Position numbers and translations under genes: made by a program. Positions 37,546-50,109 of a DNA stretch of 64,000 bases are shown in pieces. Under the pieces are notes generated by a model, which searched no databases, was not told the origin of the DNA, and worked only from the letters and a program-made list of their open reading frames with translations. The DNA is from Entoloma clypeatum (taxonomy: Eukaryota; Basidiomycota; Agaricomycetes; Agaricales; Entolomataceae), in assembly GCA_963565915.1 (NCBI GenBank), contig OY751488.1, forward strand, positions 3,782,001-3,846,000, written 5' to 3'. Position 1 is the first letter of the stretch. Each line of letters begins with the position of its first letter.

Positions 37546-38732
37546 GGAGGTGGGGGACAAGAAAACTGTGGGAACATTTTGCTGGCAATCAACTTATGGT
37601 TTGAGTTTCGGCAATTGCCGAAAATGCTCGGCAGTCAATGCTGAGCGATGCGCATCATTGAAACTTGTACTCTTGATGCCCAAACCGTGGCACCACCAGT
37701 CCCAAAAATTATTCATAACTTATGTAGAGATACTTGAAACCAATAGTAAGTATATATACAGTTACATACATTAGCTATGTCTGGTAGAGAGTCTATGTAG
37801 CAGAATGATGTATCAAAACACCCTGTAAATCGTGATAAACAGTGCAGCATGAGTTCCCTTAAACACAAAAAGCAACATTTCTTACTTTCTCCTTTCCACA
37901 ACCACATTAGATTACATGTAATATATATATACTATTTAACCATTGCATGTGAACCTATTGAGACCATTCAAACACAATTCAAGGACTTCATAAGGTGAAT
38001 ATGAGCAGAATAGGTCGAAAATTTGACCAAAAATTTTTATTTCAGATTTGGATTCTTCACATTCAGGGGATCTTATAGCACATTTGTTTTTCAAATTTGG
38101 TTGATTCATTATGGAGATATAACACTTTTACTGAAATCTGTACATTTTATTATTTTCATCATATCTAGACTTCTAAAAATTATACAAAGTGTGTCAGAAG
38201 GTGATTACATATCCCATAAGTAGTTCTATCACTTTAAGCTATTATTAGGCTATGAGGAAGGCACTGTGCGCGCCTGTGTGATGCATTTTGCGCATTGTTT
38301 ACTATTATTTGTTGCAGAGCACGGCACCTCTATAACTTAAAATCTGTGGCAAAATTTCAGAAAAACAATACATATTGAGTGAGATATAATCCCCTCCTAC
38401 ATAATTGATATAGTAGAAACCCTTACTTGTTCCTGTGTAGACGATGTGCGATGTTTTTGGGGATTTGTTTACATGTATTTGACGCATTTGATGTGCATCA
38501 TCCAATGTCGAAACGACCATTCCTGACCTTGCAATGAGGGGCACACATGTTGAAAAGGTTAAAACATATTTATAGATTTTATTGAAAGCCTGTGTCTACA
38601 TGTGATCGGGGCAGGGGGGGGTGCACACACACCTTTTGTCTTTTTTGGCTGGTTGTGCCTATTTTGGAAGTGGCCTATTTGGGAAGTGAAAAAGTGGGTA
38701 TGTAGAGTGAGTGAGCAAGAAATTACAATGGT

Positions 38733-38817
38733 TCTGTGGCTTAGTTGGTTAAGTTGTTAGAATAATAGTATATACTATAGAGGCTGAGAGTTCAAGTCTT
38801 ACTGATGGCACAAATTT
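38733..38817 (+). other. tRNA-like segment with A and B boxes (degenerate)
   Basis: TGGCTTAGTTGG fits the Pol III A box and AGTTCAAGTCT resembles the B box about 50 bases later. The acceptor stem does not pair, and the anticodon region is replaced by the palindrome ATAGTATATACTAT. It is therefore a tRNA relic or the head of a SINE, not a working tRNA. Confidence 0.4.
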
Positions 38818-39339
38818 TGCTTGGTGCTGGGCCCTCGGAGCGTTCTGTGAAAAAGACCGGTTTAAACCAGTCTTTGGCCGGTCTTTCAAATCTTAAAATT
38901 CAGAGAGAACCGAGGACTGGTTGTGATCGAAAACCTTAAAACTTGAGACCACGGTCTGGTCTCAATCTGGTTCGTTCGGGTCCGGTTTTGGTCTGGTTTT
39001 AGGTTCTTGAGACTGGACTTAGAAACACTACCAATATTACATAGCACTGGTAATGGTCAGCAGGAGTCCGTAGATCTCCGTAGCACACAGTATTGCGATG
39101 GACATCATCCATCAAATCTAGAGCTCCAATAGCTTTGTGGAAGCATCTGTAGACTTCGTACAGATAGGTAGAGCTTAACATGATTTGTGAAGAATAGCTC
39201 CAAGTTTGCAATAACAAACATGTATGATTATTTGGACCTGGGGGAAGTGTTGTACAATCAAGTGTTTAAACTAATGGCGAGTTCGTGCTAATGTGTGTTG
39301 ATAAAGGCTGTGTGCTTCTGCTAGTCATTGGTGGCGGTT

Positions 39340-42300
39340 TCAGAAGCGAGTGAGATCAGGGAGGTAATGAAGATAAAAGAAATCATGGTGGCAAAGATAA
39401 GCGTTGAGATAAAATGAAGGTGCATCGTCAAAAACGCTGTCAGATGACCACACATGATTTACGTGGGATCTGAAATGTGGTATCAAATGGCATGAGCACT
39501 CGAGTTGCGAGGTGGTAATGACAGATGCGTGGGGCCGGTGATTTCTAGATGCAAATGCGATATTGTACATTTCAATGTCGGGGACAGGCGTTTGGAATGG
39601 CTGGAACCAGTGCACATAGAGTAAGGGTTTCTTGAAGGACCCATACTCATTGGGGAGCTGGAATATCAGATGGACCTGGGCTAACTGCAGGCCTGTGGGA
39701 TTGGTGAGTAAGCGCACATCAAGTCAGCAAACTGCAACGCACCGTTGAGAGGTCCCTTTCGATTGCTGCCCTCATGTAGCCAGACTAGAACCATGCTGAA
39801 ACGTGCCGGGGAAGCCTTCTTGATCCCCCTCATGTTACTTTTCCAGCTGTATACTTGGTAGTGATGATAGGATCCTTCACAGGAGAGGTGGAGACTTCAG
39901 GAATGGGGGGGAGAAACAGATTCAGGTGGTGATAAACAGGGAATGTCGAACTGGCAGAGAGGTTGTGGGATGGGATGGATGTCGAACTGGCAGAGAGGTT
40001 GTGGGATGGGATGGACTTCTGATGGAGAAACACTTCTAGATATTTGAGGAAGTCGAGAGCGCCGAAGTCTTGCATGATTGACACGACGGATGTAGTAGGA
40101 AGCGGCGGCTGTTTGGCAAGTTGGTAGGTTGTTGTTGTTTGCTCCATGCCCGTGTTTACCTCGCTCTCCGACTCACTGGCAGGCTCACTGTGGTCTGTAT
40201 TGCTCTCGTCGCACCAATTACTACCCTGAGATACAGGTCTGGAGCTCTTCTCCCATCGCAGGTACGTGCTGAATCGGTGGATTGCTTCCTGATGGCTCAG
40301 CCATACCATCATCTGTTTGATGTAAGCCTTCTTGTTTGTTGCGCAATATCCAATTTTGGCACAATCGATATGAAGACGTTCTGTGGCTTTGGTATTGAAT
40401 CCGGCGGCACTCCCTTGTGAGTGATTCAAATTGACATAGTGTTTAATGTTGTGGAGTTTACTGATATTGAAATGTGTTTGTATATCCAGGGTCTTGAAAA
40501 TCTCCTTGTTCTCATGGAACATCACCCACGCAGCGTCCAAATGTGCAAGAGACTCGTCAGTATGAACTTCGAAATGTGCATAATAGATAAAATCCAATAC
40601 TCCACAAATGGCGTGAATGACTGCTGGATCTGTCGCATTTGCCAGGACTCCGAGAAAAACTTTCTCCATGTTCTTGTGCTCGGTTCCAGTCCACTGTGTC
40701 GTAAGTGAAATTCCTTTTTTGAAATGGCACAGGCTAGGGTGAGGTGTCATCGTACAGAAGTGCTGATTGATCTCATCAGACCTGCCATCGACCGTCTCAG
40801 AAGACCATTCAACTATATGATCCTTGAAGACACCTTTGTGGAGCTGATGGAGAAGATCGGGGGTAATACTGTCGAAGATGTTGCAGTGGGGTAAGTCCTT
40901 CCAGAAGGGATCAATGGGATGCAGGGACCACTCCTTGAAATTGTCCAAACCTTGATTGCATGCTTTCTGTCGCAGGGCCTTCATTGTTTTCTCAGGGTCG
41001 CGCTCGACTAAGTAAACAGGATCCCCATGTTCCTCTGGACGAACAGTGCACTGCGGGCATGCACTCTCCTTACACCCAACAATGAGGCATTGCTCTGGAT
41101 AGTCGGCAATGTATGCTGCAAGGATTGGGTAAGCCTTGCACATGAAACCATCCGCACAGCGCATCGGAACGCCATTGCGGCCCACATTGACCAGAGGTGT
41201 GAGTAGAGTCTGCATGGCTTGGTGGAAAAGGTGGTGTCCTTCTGCTGATCTTCGTTTCTTGGAGAAACATTCGAGTTTACAGACTGAAATATACCCAATC
41301 AACACCATTGCGCGGGTAGAAGATTGACGCTGCGCTTTGCTTTCTGTGTTCCCGATTCCAAGGTAAACCGGATAAGCCTGCTTGTCCCCACTGAATGTGG
41401 TAAGGTTTATCTTATCGGACAACAGAATCACAGGAACTACCATTGCCCCCAATGGTAGGGCTTCCTATTGGTGTGTCGTCTCTAACATTAGAGTCCAAAA
41501 ACTCAGATCAAATGTATGATGTGCACCTGTGTTTCCCACCACCAGTCTGCGCTGGTCATCTCGCTGTACTCACGGTTGCACCCCCCTTGGTCCCTATATA
41601 TGCGCTGTGGTGCGTAGGCATTGTCCTTCCCGAAAATCGGATTTTCTAATAGCTCTTGAATGCAATCCACTGGATTTCAGCCCCACAACTCAAGCTCTTT
41701 GGTACAAAAATTCCCTTCCTTGTTCTTTTGATCTCCAGTTATCTCAAGTACAGTACACGTCCAGCTTGGTCCAGTCAGAAGTGCATTGATACGCTGGAGG
41801 AGACTTTGAGAATTGTGGAAACTCAGGTCAATGTTATCGCAGACCTTCATTCACTGTGTTAGCTAGGATCCACTCCGAGTCTTTGTGACAGGTACATACC
41901 ATCTTCAGCTTCAGAAAGTCGGCCATCTTATGCTGACTGACCCCATTTGTCATCAACCATTCAGCAAGCTCCCATTCCTCTTCGCTCTCAAATGGATGAT
42001 ATGGCGCTTCTCCAGCATTTTTCTGTTGCTGGCGCTGTTTGTTGAACGAGCTCTGGCAATGCCCAATAATGGAACCAGCAGGGCCAGGGAATTCTTCTAT
42101 CCATTGAAATGTTGATCTGGGTGTGTCTTCATCAAGAATCTCCTCCATTTGTGGCTGTTGGTGAGGCGATGGCACCAACGGGGGTGGGGGTGTTGAAGGT
42201 CCTTGGGCATCATGAGGTAATGGTGTGGGGGATTCAGGGTACCAAGATTCGTCCATCTGTGCCAGGTTCTCGTTACTGCCCTCAGCCCTATGGACTAATT

Positions 42301-42475
42301 TGGAATCGGAGACGGCTCTACTGTATTTTTCATGGAATCGACGAAAGCAGGAAGGAGTCTGTCGTATGTGTGAATCCACGTCTTGTGAGGTATGTAATTT
42401 GGACTTGCAGAATTCACAGAAATAATTCATTGAGGATGTAGAACAAGAACAGGTAAGCTGTGGGCTACCATGCAT
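39340..42475 (-). pseudogene. Plavaka-type DNA transposase with one in-frame stop
   Basis: Minus-strand gene of at least four exons. Start about 42475 (MHGSPQLTC) or in-frame at 42574. The N-terminus has a Cys/His cluster (CSCSTSSMNYFCEFC..H..HIRQTPSC), followed by the family signature AEWLMTNGVSQHKMADFLKL. The next exon (about 41870-41520) reads LSFHNSQSLLQRI..ITGDQ and SADWWWETQ, with TGA at 41679-41677 (ELWG*NPVD, where Arg is usual). The main exon 41452-39830 carries GDKQAYPVYLGIGN, DYPEQCLIVGCKES and DSITPDLLHQLHKGVFKDHI. The tail 39717-39340 matches the usual C-terminus (CHLIPHFRSHVN). Plavaka elements are DNA transposons abundant in Agaricomycetes. Element ends were not found. Confidence 0.8.
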
Positions 42476-42611
42476 GATGCGGATGGCAACGGCTGTGTGG
42501 AACTTGGTGCGGAAGCGACCAGCGGTTACATGATCAGAAATTTTTTTTCCTTCCGCCCACTTCCACCACCGCACCTCACCAACATCTAACCCTCTTGTTT
42601 GTCAAGAATCA

Positions 42612-44388
42612 TGGGCTGCCGCTGTCTCCTGAGCTCCAATGATGAGGAGGAGCAGGAGGAGGAGGAGGAAGAGAGACCATCTCCAAGTCTGCCGCCCACG
42701 AAGCGAAAGAGAACAGCCAGCAAGAAATGTGATCTCATAGGTCCGTACCTCCCTCAATGTGGCCAATTGCTAGCTAAACTGATTCCCTCAATGTACCATG
42801 GTAGAAAAAGAAAATACAACCAAGGTGCAGGAGAAAACAAAGAAGCTCGAGGCCCAGCTTGCCCGTCTGAAGAGAAAGACAGCACAGAAAGCGGCTGAAA
42901 ACCCGGGTTGCTCCGATGTTGAGAGTGAGGACGACGAGAATGCACAAGCACCACTCTTCTCAAGCTTGGTATCACGCTCAACTTCTCTATTATTTCCTTT
43001 TCAATACTACCAACCGCAATCCAGGTTTGATTTCTCCCCCCGATTCCAGCTGGTCAAGTAGTTAAGTCTCCTCTATTTTGCTGAATCAACACCAGGAAGC
43101 AGACGCCTGCCGCTGCCAGCAATCAATTGAACCAGTGCGCCTTTACTGTGACACCCTCTAGCTCACCACCAGTTTCAGGGCCAGCTGCCAGTACTGCCCA
43201 GCCCTCAGTAACATCTACTTCCACCAAGGATCCCTTTGTTCCGGATACCAGCAGCACAATCCAACCCCCTGTACAAGCCAAGACCACCACCCTACACAGT
43301 GGGCTCGACTTGAAGGCAGCTCCCAAGCTTGAAGACTTTAAGGATCCAATCATGCAAGCCCTGGTCTTACAAGGGGCGCATGAGTATGAGGTTTTGATTT
43401 GCACTGCTAATGCCTTTCCGATACTGCTACAAAGACAAAGTGGGCAAAGGGTTGCTTCAACAATGTGCAAAACGAGGCTGGGCTTGCCATCGGCGAGCGA
43501 TATCAATTTATTGATCATGTCGCGTATTATGTGAGCTCTATCAGCTTTCCTTCCTTTCTGACTCATTTTATACCCTGTATAGATAACCAGGCATGGCTCC
43601 CGAGTCTGTGGACAGCTTTGTGATATCATATGCACCCGTGTGGAGACTCTCTTTGGATTTGAGAAGAGCACACAAGCAAGCACCATGTCAAAAAATGCGA
43701 AACTGGCGGCTCATCTCATGGAAGGTTCTGCTTTTTATCACAAAGTAAGATATACTTCCTCTCACTCCCATATCTAGTACTTATTGATTCTATGTTCCAG
43801 AATATGGAAGCCTGCAAAGACTATGCTCAAAACCCGATCATTGCAAAGGTCATCAACACCATGTGGTTCCATGATGCACAAGCCCCAGGTGTTGTTTTTC
43901 AGAAGTATTTCAATCCCATTTCGCTCGAGATGCTGGCATTGATCTTCACTGTCGTGAGTTTTTGTGCTTCACTACATGTTGCAAATCTAATTCCTGACCA
44001 TAGATCGGATTCTGCCTCAAAGAATGGTTGACGGGGAACCAGGTGAAGACTGATTTCACTGAGAAAGAAGTTGAATCGCTTTACCGCACCCATCGCGCTG
44101 ATCTCAATGCCTGGAGCCAAATTGATGTCGGGGTCACCACCAACCAGCGGAAGATGATGTTCAAACATGCATAGTGAGTCTGTTGGGGAAGATTGTAATG
44201 GCCATTAACTCACTATTCTCTAGTCGTAATTCTGGGTTGTAGAGGAATCTGCACTGAAACGTCGACTCATTGGAGAGGCAGAGGAGCGCGCTCAGCGGGA
44301 GTTGGAGGGGCACACTGGAGAAGTGGACAGCGAGAATAATGAGAGCGAGGCTGAAGGTGGAGATGGTGAAGCTTGGTATAGTCCTTAA
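42612..44388 (+). CDS. DUF6532-type protein, head to head with the transposase
   Basis: Multi-exon plus-strand gene. The N-terminus (ATG 42612) is acidic and then basic (EEEQEEEEEERP, PTKRKRTASKK), followed by a Ser/Thr/Pro-rich linker (43140-43300). The conserved domain runs DFKDPIMQALVLQGAHEYEV, then CDIICTRVETLFGFE (about 43620), YAQNPIIAKVINTMWFHDA (43825-43880), GFCLKEWLTGNQVKTDF (about 44008) and ends in an acidic tail closing at TAA 44386-44388. This is the pattern of DUF6532, a family of unknown function frequent in agaric genomes and often near transposons. The start lies about 40-140 bases from the transposase start, so a shared bidirectional promoter is likely. Exon borders are approximate. 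Confidence 0.6.
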
Positions 44389-44812
44389 TACATATATCTC
44401 TCACCAACATAGCAAAATTATATATATATTCTATTCCATCTGCCCTATTGTCTTTGAGCTACAAACTACTCTGTTGATGTAGTAGGTGTTGTAGCAGTGC
44501 TAATATGTATTAATATGGCATGTACCATACATGTGATAGGCATCAACCTAGATCTACAGAGTGGTACGGACATTTGGCTCTGAGCTACAGAGTAGACAAT
44601 AATGGGGGACTTGTCTACAACGTTATCTTGTCTATTGAGACTATGTAGCACTCCTTAGACAAGTGAAGTTTTCCTGATGAATTTTTTTTTTCTATTGCTT
44701 GAGTCACTGAGTATGTATTCCTCTGTCAACACCACTCTCTATGACACCAAGGTGCTGGTGCACTGGCTTGTTGGACCCATCAATGATTGGAACTCTATAA
44801 TTGATATATTGA

Positions 44813-44876
44813 TAGCCGACTATGCGTCTATTTTTTCAGGAGGGCCTATCGATATGAGAACAGCTGTAACCGGAGG
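44813..44876 (+). repeat. Short segment related to the remnant at 29452..29507
   Basis: About 50 bases around GCCGACTATGCGTCTATTTT match the minus strand of the gypsy-interrupted remnant at over 90 percent by eye, and both encode a similar peptide (ADYxSIFxGG). Confidence 0.55.
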
Positions 44877-44970
44877 AAAATTCTGTCTGACCAGATTAAT
44901 CCTTTCATCAAAAGGGGCATTTTCCTCAGACAGATAAGAAATCGGGGGAATTTTGAGGGACCCTAAAGGT

Positions 44971-45313
44971 TTGTCCCACTTAAGATAGGGAACATGCACA
45001 ACCAATGGCATCACATGTTGTTACTCTTCTGTGACACTGGGCAGGATCGTCAGTTTTGATGGCAAAATTGAATTCATTTAACACAACATATAGAACATTA
45101 TTTTGTCTATTTCATCTTTCTACGACAAAGATTGGAAAATTGAAGACTAGAGTTCTCTTGGTATTCCTTTACTGCAGAATACTCTAGTCTCCAATTTTTT
45201 GAAAACTGCGAAATGAAGGCGAAATAGAGTGGCGGGCAAAATGTCACGCAAAATCACACTTGGATCATGTGATGCTGTTGGTTGTGCATGTTCCCTATCT
45301 TAAGCGGTGACAA
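44971..45313. mobile_element. Foldback MITE with 47-bp terminal inverted repeats
   Basis: The left arm 44971-45017 and right arm 45266-45313 are inverted repeats (shared core CTTAAGATAGGGAACATGCA, then CAACCA..CATCACATG) with only a few mismatches. A second nested pair, 45132-45153 against 45181-45203 (GACTAGAGT on one side, ACTCTAGTC on the other), closes the structure, so most of the 343 bp can fold into one hairpin. No protein is encoded. No clear target duplication was found, so the exact borders are uncertain. Confidence 0.7.
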
Positions 45314-46079
45314 GTGAATTGCACCATACCTTAAGTACTCCGACATAGAGTGACATCCTGCGAAGTGTACATACGTACAGGTTTTGGTTTCATTGTCAGT
45401 CCCGGTAGACTGTACACAGCCCATGATTTCGGAAAGAGGTTGGAAGTTCCACGAGGAGTTGTTATCGACGGACTTGCGGCAGGGATAGAATTCAGGAGGT
45501 TCGCAAGGCGTTGTTAGTGACGGTTATCCTTCACTGGCAGGAACTTTGTGAGACGTCCTTATCAGGTGGAATGAAAAGCTGAAATATTTCTTAGTGGGGA
45601 AAGGAAGAGGAGGTATTGAAGCTGACGATGTGGAGATGCTCCCAAATGATCAAGCATTCACTACAAACTGTGGGCGTTCAGAGATAGTGGAAAGGAAGGA
45701 ATATGGCCTCCTTTCGACTCCTCAAGCCAGAGAGGAGAGAAGGCTCGAAGGAAGTCTTACCGCGAATACACGAACAAACCTGGAAATCTATGGCAACCAA
45801 ACGGAAAACGCGAGGACAACAATTGTTCCGGAAACTACTGAAGTTGCAATCCTCCATATAAAAAAGTCTAAGTATTGCACTGGCCCGTTCATTTTGTTTG
45901 GCTCTCGGAAACCATATCTATACCTTAGCCGTCAGCTTTTCTAACGTACAATACCAGGACATCCCTTCGTCGGACTCGACCCTAATCGGAAACTGAATGA
46001 TATCACCACATTTGACCTCTGGCACCGCTCCCGCATTCCTACATCGCTTTTCAGGTCCATTGTACAGGACATGGACATC
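45314..46079. other. Gene-poor stretch
   Basis: An open frame at 45594-45944 on the plus strand has no recognisable motif and I do not call it. Nothing else is seen. Confidence 0.4.
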
Positions 46080-46875
46080 CTACTGCCACAGTATGGACCC
46101 TCTGTTGAGCATGAAACGGAAGAGGCGACATCCCGGTTCCTCGCCCCAGTGAGAAGGTCGAGTTAACTTGAACCCTCCTACTGCGAAGAAACTCAAGACT
46201 GTTGTTCTCAGATCTTCAATCACTTGGTTGCTCAATTTGGTTTTGCCTTTAGAAACCTGCCAGAATCTATCCTCGATGGCCGTGTAACTACCTGAGGCAA
46301 GATCGAATATTACTTCAAGGCGTTTGGTTCTATTTCGGCTCTTTTTATACAAGTCAAGCTCAAAATCGGTAGGGGAAAGGAGCGAATGGATGCGATAGCT
46401 CAAGTGATAGCAGAATGTGACGGTCAGGCTTCCTTTCGTCAACATCCTGCACCGATTTTGACCATACGTTTATGTCGTAGCCTGTTGCTGGAACAACACA
46501 AGACAAGGGCTTCGTGTACCTGTATTTTGTATCCTTTGCGATGGGAACATATTCCAATTCTTCTTGCACCAGGCCTTTCTCATTCAATCGTGGGACCCAC
46601 CAACCTTTCGGTACCGGTTTAAACTTGATGACTTTACGGCGGCGGAAAGCTCTCGACCTTTCATTCGCGCCCTGCGTCAGATATGTGAGATGATATTTTT
46701 TCAAAGTTATATTTCGAGCTTGGATGCATACCGAAACCGCTCCGTTGGCAAGGGTAAGAAGGAAGGGAGGCCAAGGAAGAGTACGTATGAATGGGAAGAG
46801 GCTCTCTGTTTCAATGCTGGCCATGCATTTCGAGCTGCAGAACCGCCGTAACAATCTCCCTGATGAAGCGAACAC
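46080..46875 (-). CDS. Hypothetical protein, probably two exons
   Basis: Two overlapping minus-strand frames with protein-like composition: 46875-46360 (MFASSGRLLRRF.., basic segment RAFRRRKVIKFKPVPKGWW, then KYRYTKPLSCVVPATGYD) and 46445-46080 (DFELDLYKKSRNRTKRLEVIFDL). They could be joined by an intron around 46360-46450, or be one frame broken by a base change. I do not recognise the family. The N-terminal MFASSGRLLRRFCSS is rich in Arg/Ser and could be a mitochondrial presequence, which is a guess. Confidence 0.35.
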
Positions 46876-47154
46876 GACTGTTCAAGACGCAATGGATTTT
46901 CTCAAACGCAGGTATGGCCCTTCAACGTTAATCCTTCTACTGGCTTATAATCCAATCTAGCATTGATAAGCTTCCGATCATTGACAAAACAGACCTCATC
47001 ATAACCTGCTGGGATGACGGCGAAGTTGAAACAATACTTATGAGTGTCAGATCCTGAACCGGGTGTATAAAAAAATTGCAAACATTTGTTCTAGTAGAAG
47101 AAAGATTATTTGCCATAATTCTTGTAGTTAGAACACTTTATCTGGAACGTGGGA

Positions 47155-48999
47155 TTAACCATAAATTCTCAAGCAAAGAATCAAAAACAGGACAGTGAGC
47201 GTGATAAGAGGTGCTACTATACAATGCATCATTGGGTCATCCGAGCCACTCCCAGAAGACGAGATCTGTGACGACAATTGCCGAGGCCTGTTGGACGCCA
47301 TGGACAGAAACATTTGACGAGAACGCGCGCAGCGCTCGGGAGAATGTAGCCCAGGTACAATCCACCTCATCGTCCTCGCATAACCCAACGATATAGGACT
47401 GGACAGTATAGTTCTCTGCACACCCATCCACAGAAACCTGGGTCGAAGAAGTTATTGATGTATCTCAAGAAATGCAAAGATTTCCATAGCAAAGAACTCA
47501 CCGTGAATTTCCTAGCATCGCTGAGCGGAATGGAGGCATAGTTTGTAGGGGCAGTGCTGTTGCCAATATTACTTGGATCATCTTCCCTCAGGACAGATAT
47601 ACAGTTCTGTTGGACTATGAGCCTGGAATTACCGGTTTCGGGTGCGAAAATATGGCCGGAAGTGTTGACGTAAAAAGTATATGACGATTTACCACTTTGC
47701 GAAACCTTGCCCAGGGTTTGCTATTTCGTCATGAACAAGACGCGACATCGACAATTGGGGAAATGGCGCACTGTTAGCGGACCAGACATGCTCGAGAAAG
47801 AAAGAATAGGAATCGTGACATTTGCTGCGATATTTGCATGGGTGGCGCCGAGTACATCAGCTCGAAGTGGACCTGGGGGTCCAGTCGTGACTTTACATTC
47901 ATTGTGGAAAACAAACCACCAGCAGTTTGTTTGGCCAACATTGCCCCAGGCTCCCTGGTAATTTAGCCAGTCCTGGGTTCCGGTAAACGTGTCTGGATAG
48001 TTGAATGTGACCAGGCTATCCCTCGTATCCCAAGCAACACCACCATCAGCAGTGAGATCTTGAAGCTTGAAAACTACGGCATCCACATAAGTGAATGTTC
48101 CTGCCTTGGCCCAGAATCCATGGGAGCCTTTGGCAATATAACCCACCGGTCGTTGCTCATTGTCAAATTTCATAGCTTGAGACCAGGGGAGGGTTCTATG
48201 GAAGTAGACGTTGTAAGAAACCTTGTGTGAGGGGAAAACGATGGGAATTTACCCGCTTCCTTTGTCATCGTGAGCGTGATAATCCACCTGAGTAGCGACA
48301 CCATTTACTGTTCGGACTGTCATACGTTCCCAGTCGCCCACATCTGCGTAACGGCGGAGATAATTGGCCAGATACACAGAGTTAGAAATGAGTGGAACAT
48401 ACGATCACCAACTCGGCCAATGAGTGGGACATTTTTGCCCTCATTGAAGGGCGTGAAGAGCCAGTAAAAAATGTCAACAACACCGTTGGGCTGTGAAATG
48501 ATGAGAATGGACAATCCTACCACGGTCAATAAGGTGCAGAAGTTACTATATACCTTCGGTGCGACAAACGTGTAAACCGATGTCGCAGTTGTCGGAGGAT
48601 TCTGCCCATGCAAAAACCCTTGCTTTCCCGAATCAATATTTGTGGTCAAGAAGAGTCCGGATCCTTGGTTAGCGGGATCATCGACATTGGAATTCGTCAC
48701 CACTGCGCTGATGATTTTCCCACTCGCGTCTGTTTGCTGTGATTAGGTACCTCTTCAGAGATGTTCGATAGATCAGAAAGTAGCATAAAGCATACCTTGA
48801 CTCCAGACAAGAAATACTCAACCGTCGATGGCCAGTAGGTTTCAGAAGGATGGAATCTCCATTGCGGGGCATATTGCCTGGCGAGAGCAACACTCTCGGG
48901 TGTCGGAGCTGCAACAGAAAACCAAGAACCATGCGAAAGAGCCACCAGCAGACCCGTGGCACAGGAAATCTGCACATATCGATTATTTAGCGACGACAA
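47155..48999 (-). CDS. VPS62-like (DUF946-type) protein
   Basis: Minus-strand multi-exon gene. The start at 48999 (MSSLNNRYVQISCATG) leads into a hydrophobic, signal-like N-terminus, then the domain opening ALARQYAPQWRFHPSETYWP, which is characteristic of the VPS62 family. It continues PNGVVDIFYWLFTPFNEGKN and VGDWERMTVR (across an intron near 48400), HGFWAKAGTFTYVDAV and WLNYQGAWGNVGQTNCWWF. The C-terminal exons contain DPSNIGNSTAPTNYASIP (about 47530) and, in one possible frame, a hydrophobic stretch (IVAPLITLTVLFLILCL) ending at 47155; the other frame ends at 47237. Yeast Vps62 affects vacuolar protein sorting; the molecular role is not known. Exon ends near the 3' side are uncertain. Confidence 0.7.
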
Positions 49000-50109
49000 T
49001 GCTGGCCTTTGAGAAATCTCAAGCTCACTGTGTGCATGGACGGGAACTCGTGGATGAAGCTAAGGTACTAGTAGGTGAACGGCGAAGTATCATGGCGCCT
49101 GATTTTGAACGAGGACTTTGTAGGGCCAGGTAAGGCCGAGGAAACTTCAATCGCATGTGACGCAATTGAGCCTTCTCGAGCGATAGAGGACCCGGCCATT
49201 CAGAAAGCTCGATCTCCATCGTAGGGTGACCAGAAAGGCGGTTCTAGTTGAATTGTGGACCCTTACTACACGTGGACTGCGAGGACGTCAGATCACCTTT
49301 AGAACGCCCGGTGAGTGTAGTGCTGATGAGATACTTAGTGTCAGTTAGGGAGCTGTGACATGATACCACTAATGGGTTTAGATATCATAACTTCAAAGTT
49401 GAGGCTGTTAGAATTCGGACGAGGATACTTGACCCATAGTGGTTGGCGTACGCGGTGGCCCATAATACCACTGCATCAGTGCCGTACATATCGGTGACTA
49501 CCAGTTCCTCTGTGGGCCGAGCGGAAATGTCATGGGCAGTTGAATGCGGTAATCTGGACCGTGGTGCGATTCGCATCACAGCACCATTCTGCGATCCACC
49601 AAATTCGAATGTCCGATGTAAGGCCGATAACTAAGCACCAGAGATGCCAGATTCAGCCACAAAGAACTTTGAAGACACCTTAATCAAACTAATTATGGAG
49701 AGCCCTCGTAGCCTAACGAGAGGGTTGGCGCTTGGTTGACTGAGGTGCACTATTATGGATATCTGTAATGAACGATATTGATGAAATGATTTACTACTTG
49801 ATATAAGGTGAGATTCTTACATAGTTGATTTTTCTTGTGAATCTGCGTACTCTCTGATTAGCCAAGTGTCACAAAATCATCTTCTCTTCATCATGGTTCA
49901 AGATACACAAGTGACAAGGCTGTGTGCCGCGCGCTGTAGACCATATCGTCGGTAAAAAAGTCAGGTATACACCTCTCTCCGATATGTTTTTCGGGGGTTT
50001 TGCCGCACGTAGTTGCGTTAAAGCCCCAAGATGCCAATGGAAAGTCCAAGGCCGTGTCACGTTGCCCACCGTTCTCCCTTTCGGTTAGCACGAGGACCTG
50101 TTGTTGGTT
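49000..50109. other. Intergenic stretch
   Basis: Short ORFs only (for example 49025-49219 minus, 49443-49634 plus); none shows a domain or splice pattern I can support. Confidence 0.4.

Larger units (their letters stand above)
36912..39038. mobile_element. hAT-like non-autonomous element 2 (36920..39030) with perfect 8-bp target duplication
   Basis: The left end reads TAGTGATTGAAAGTTCGGTT and the right end on the other strand TAGTGTTTCTAAGTCCAGTC. The flanks are CCAATATT at 36912-36919 and 39031-39038, a perfect 8-bp duplication. The interior follows element 1: minisatellite (37065-37545), then a conserved AT-rich core (37545-38540) uninterrupted here, then a copy-specific tail with a G-run, a tRNA-like segment and GGTCTGGTCTC-type subterminal motifs. 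No transposase is encoded. Confidence 0.9.
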
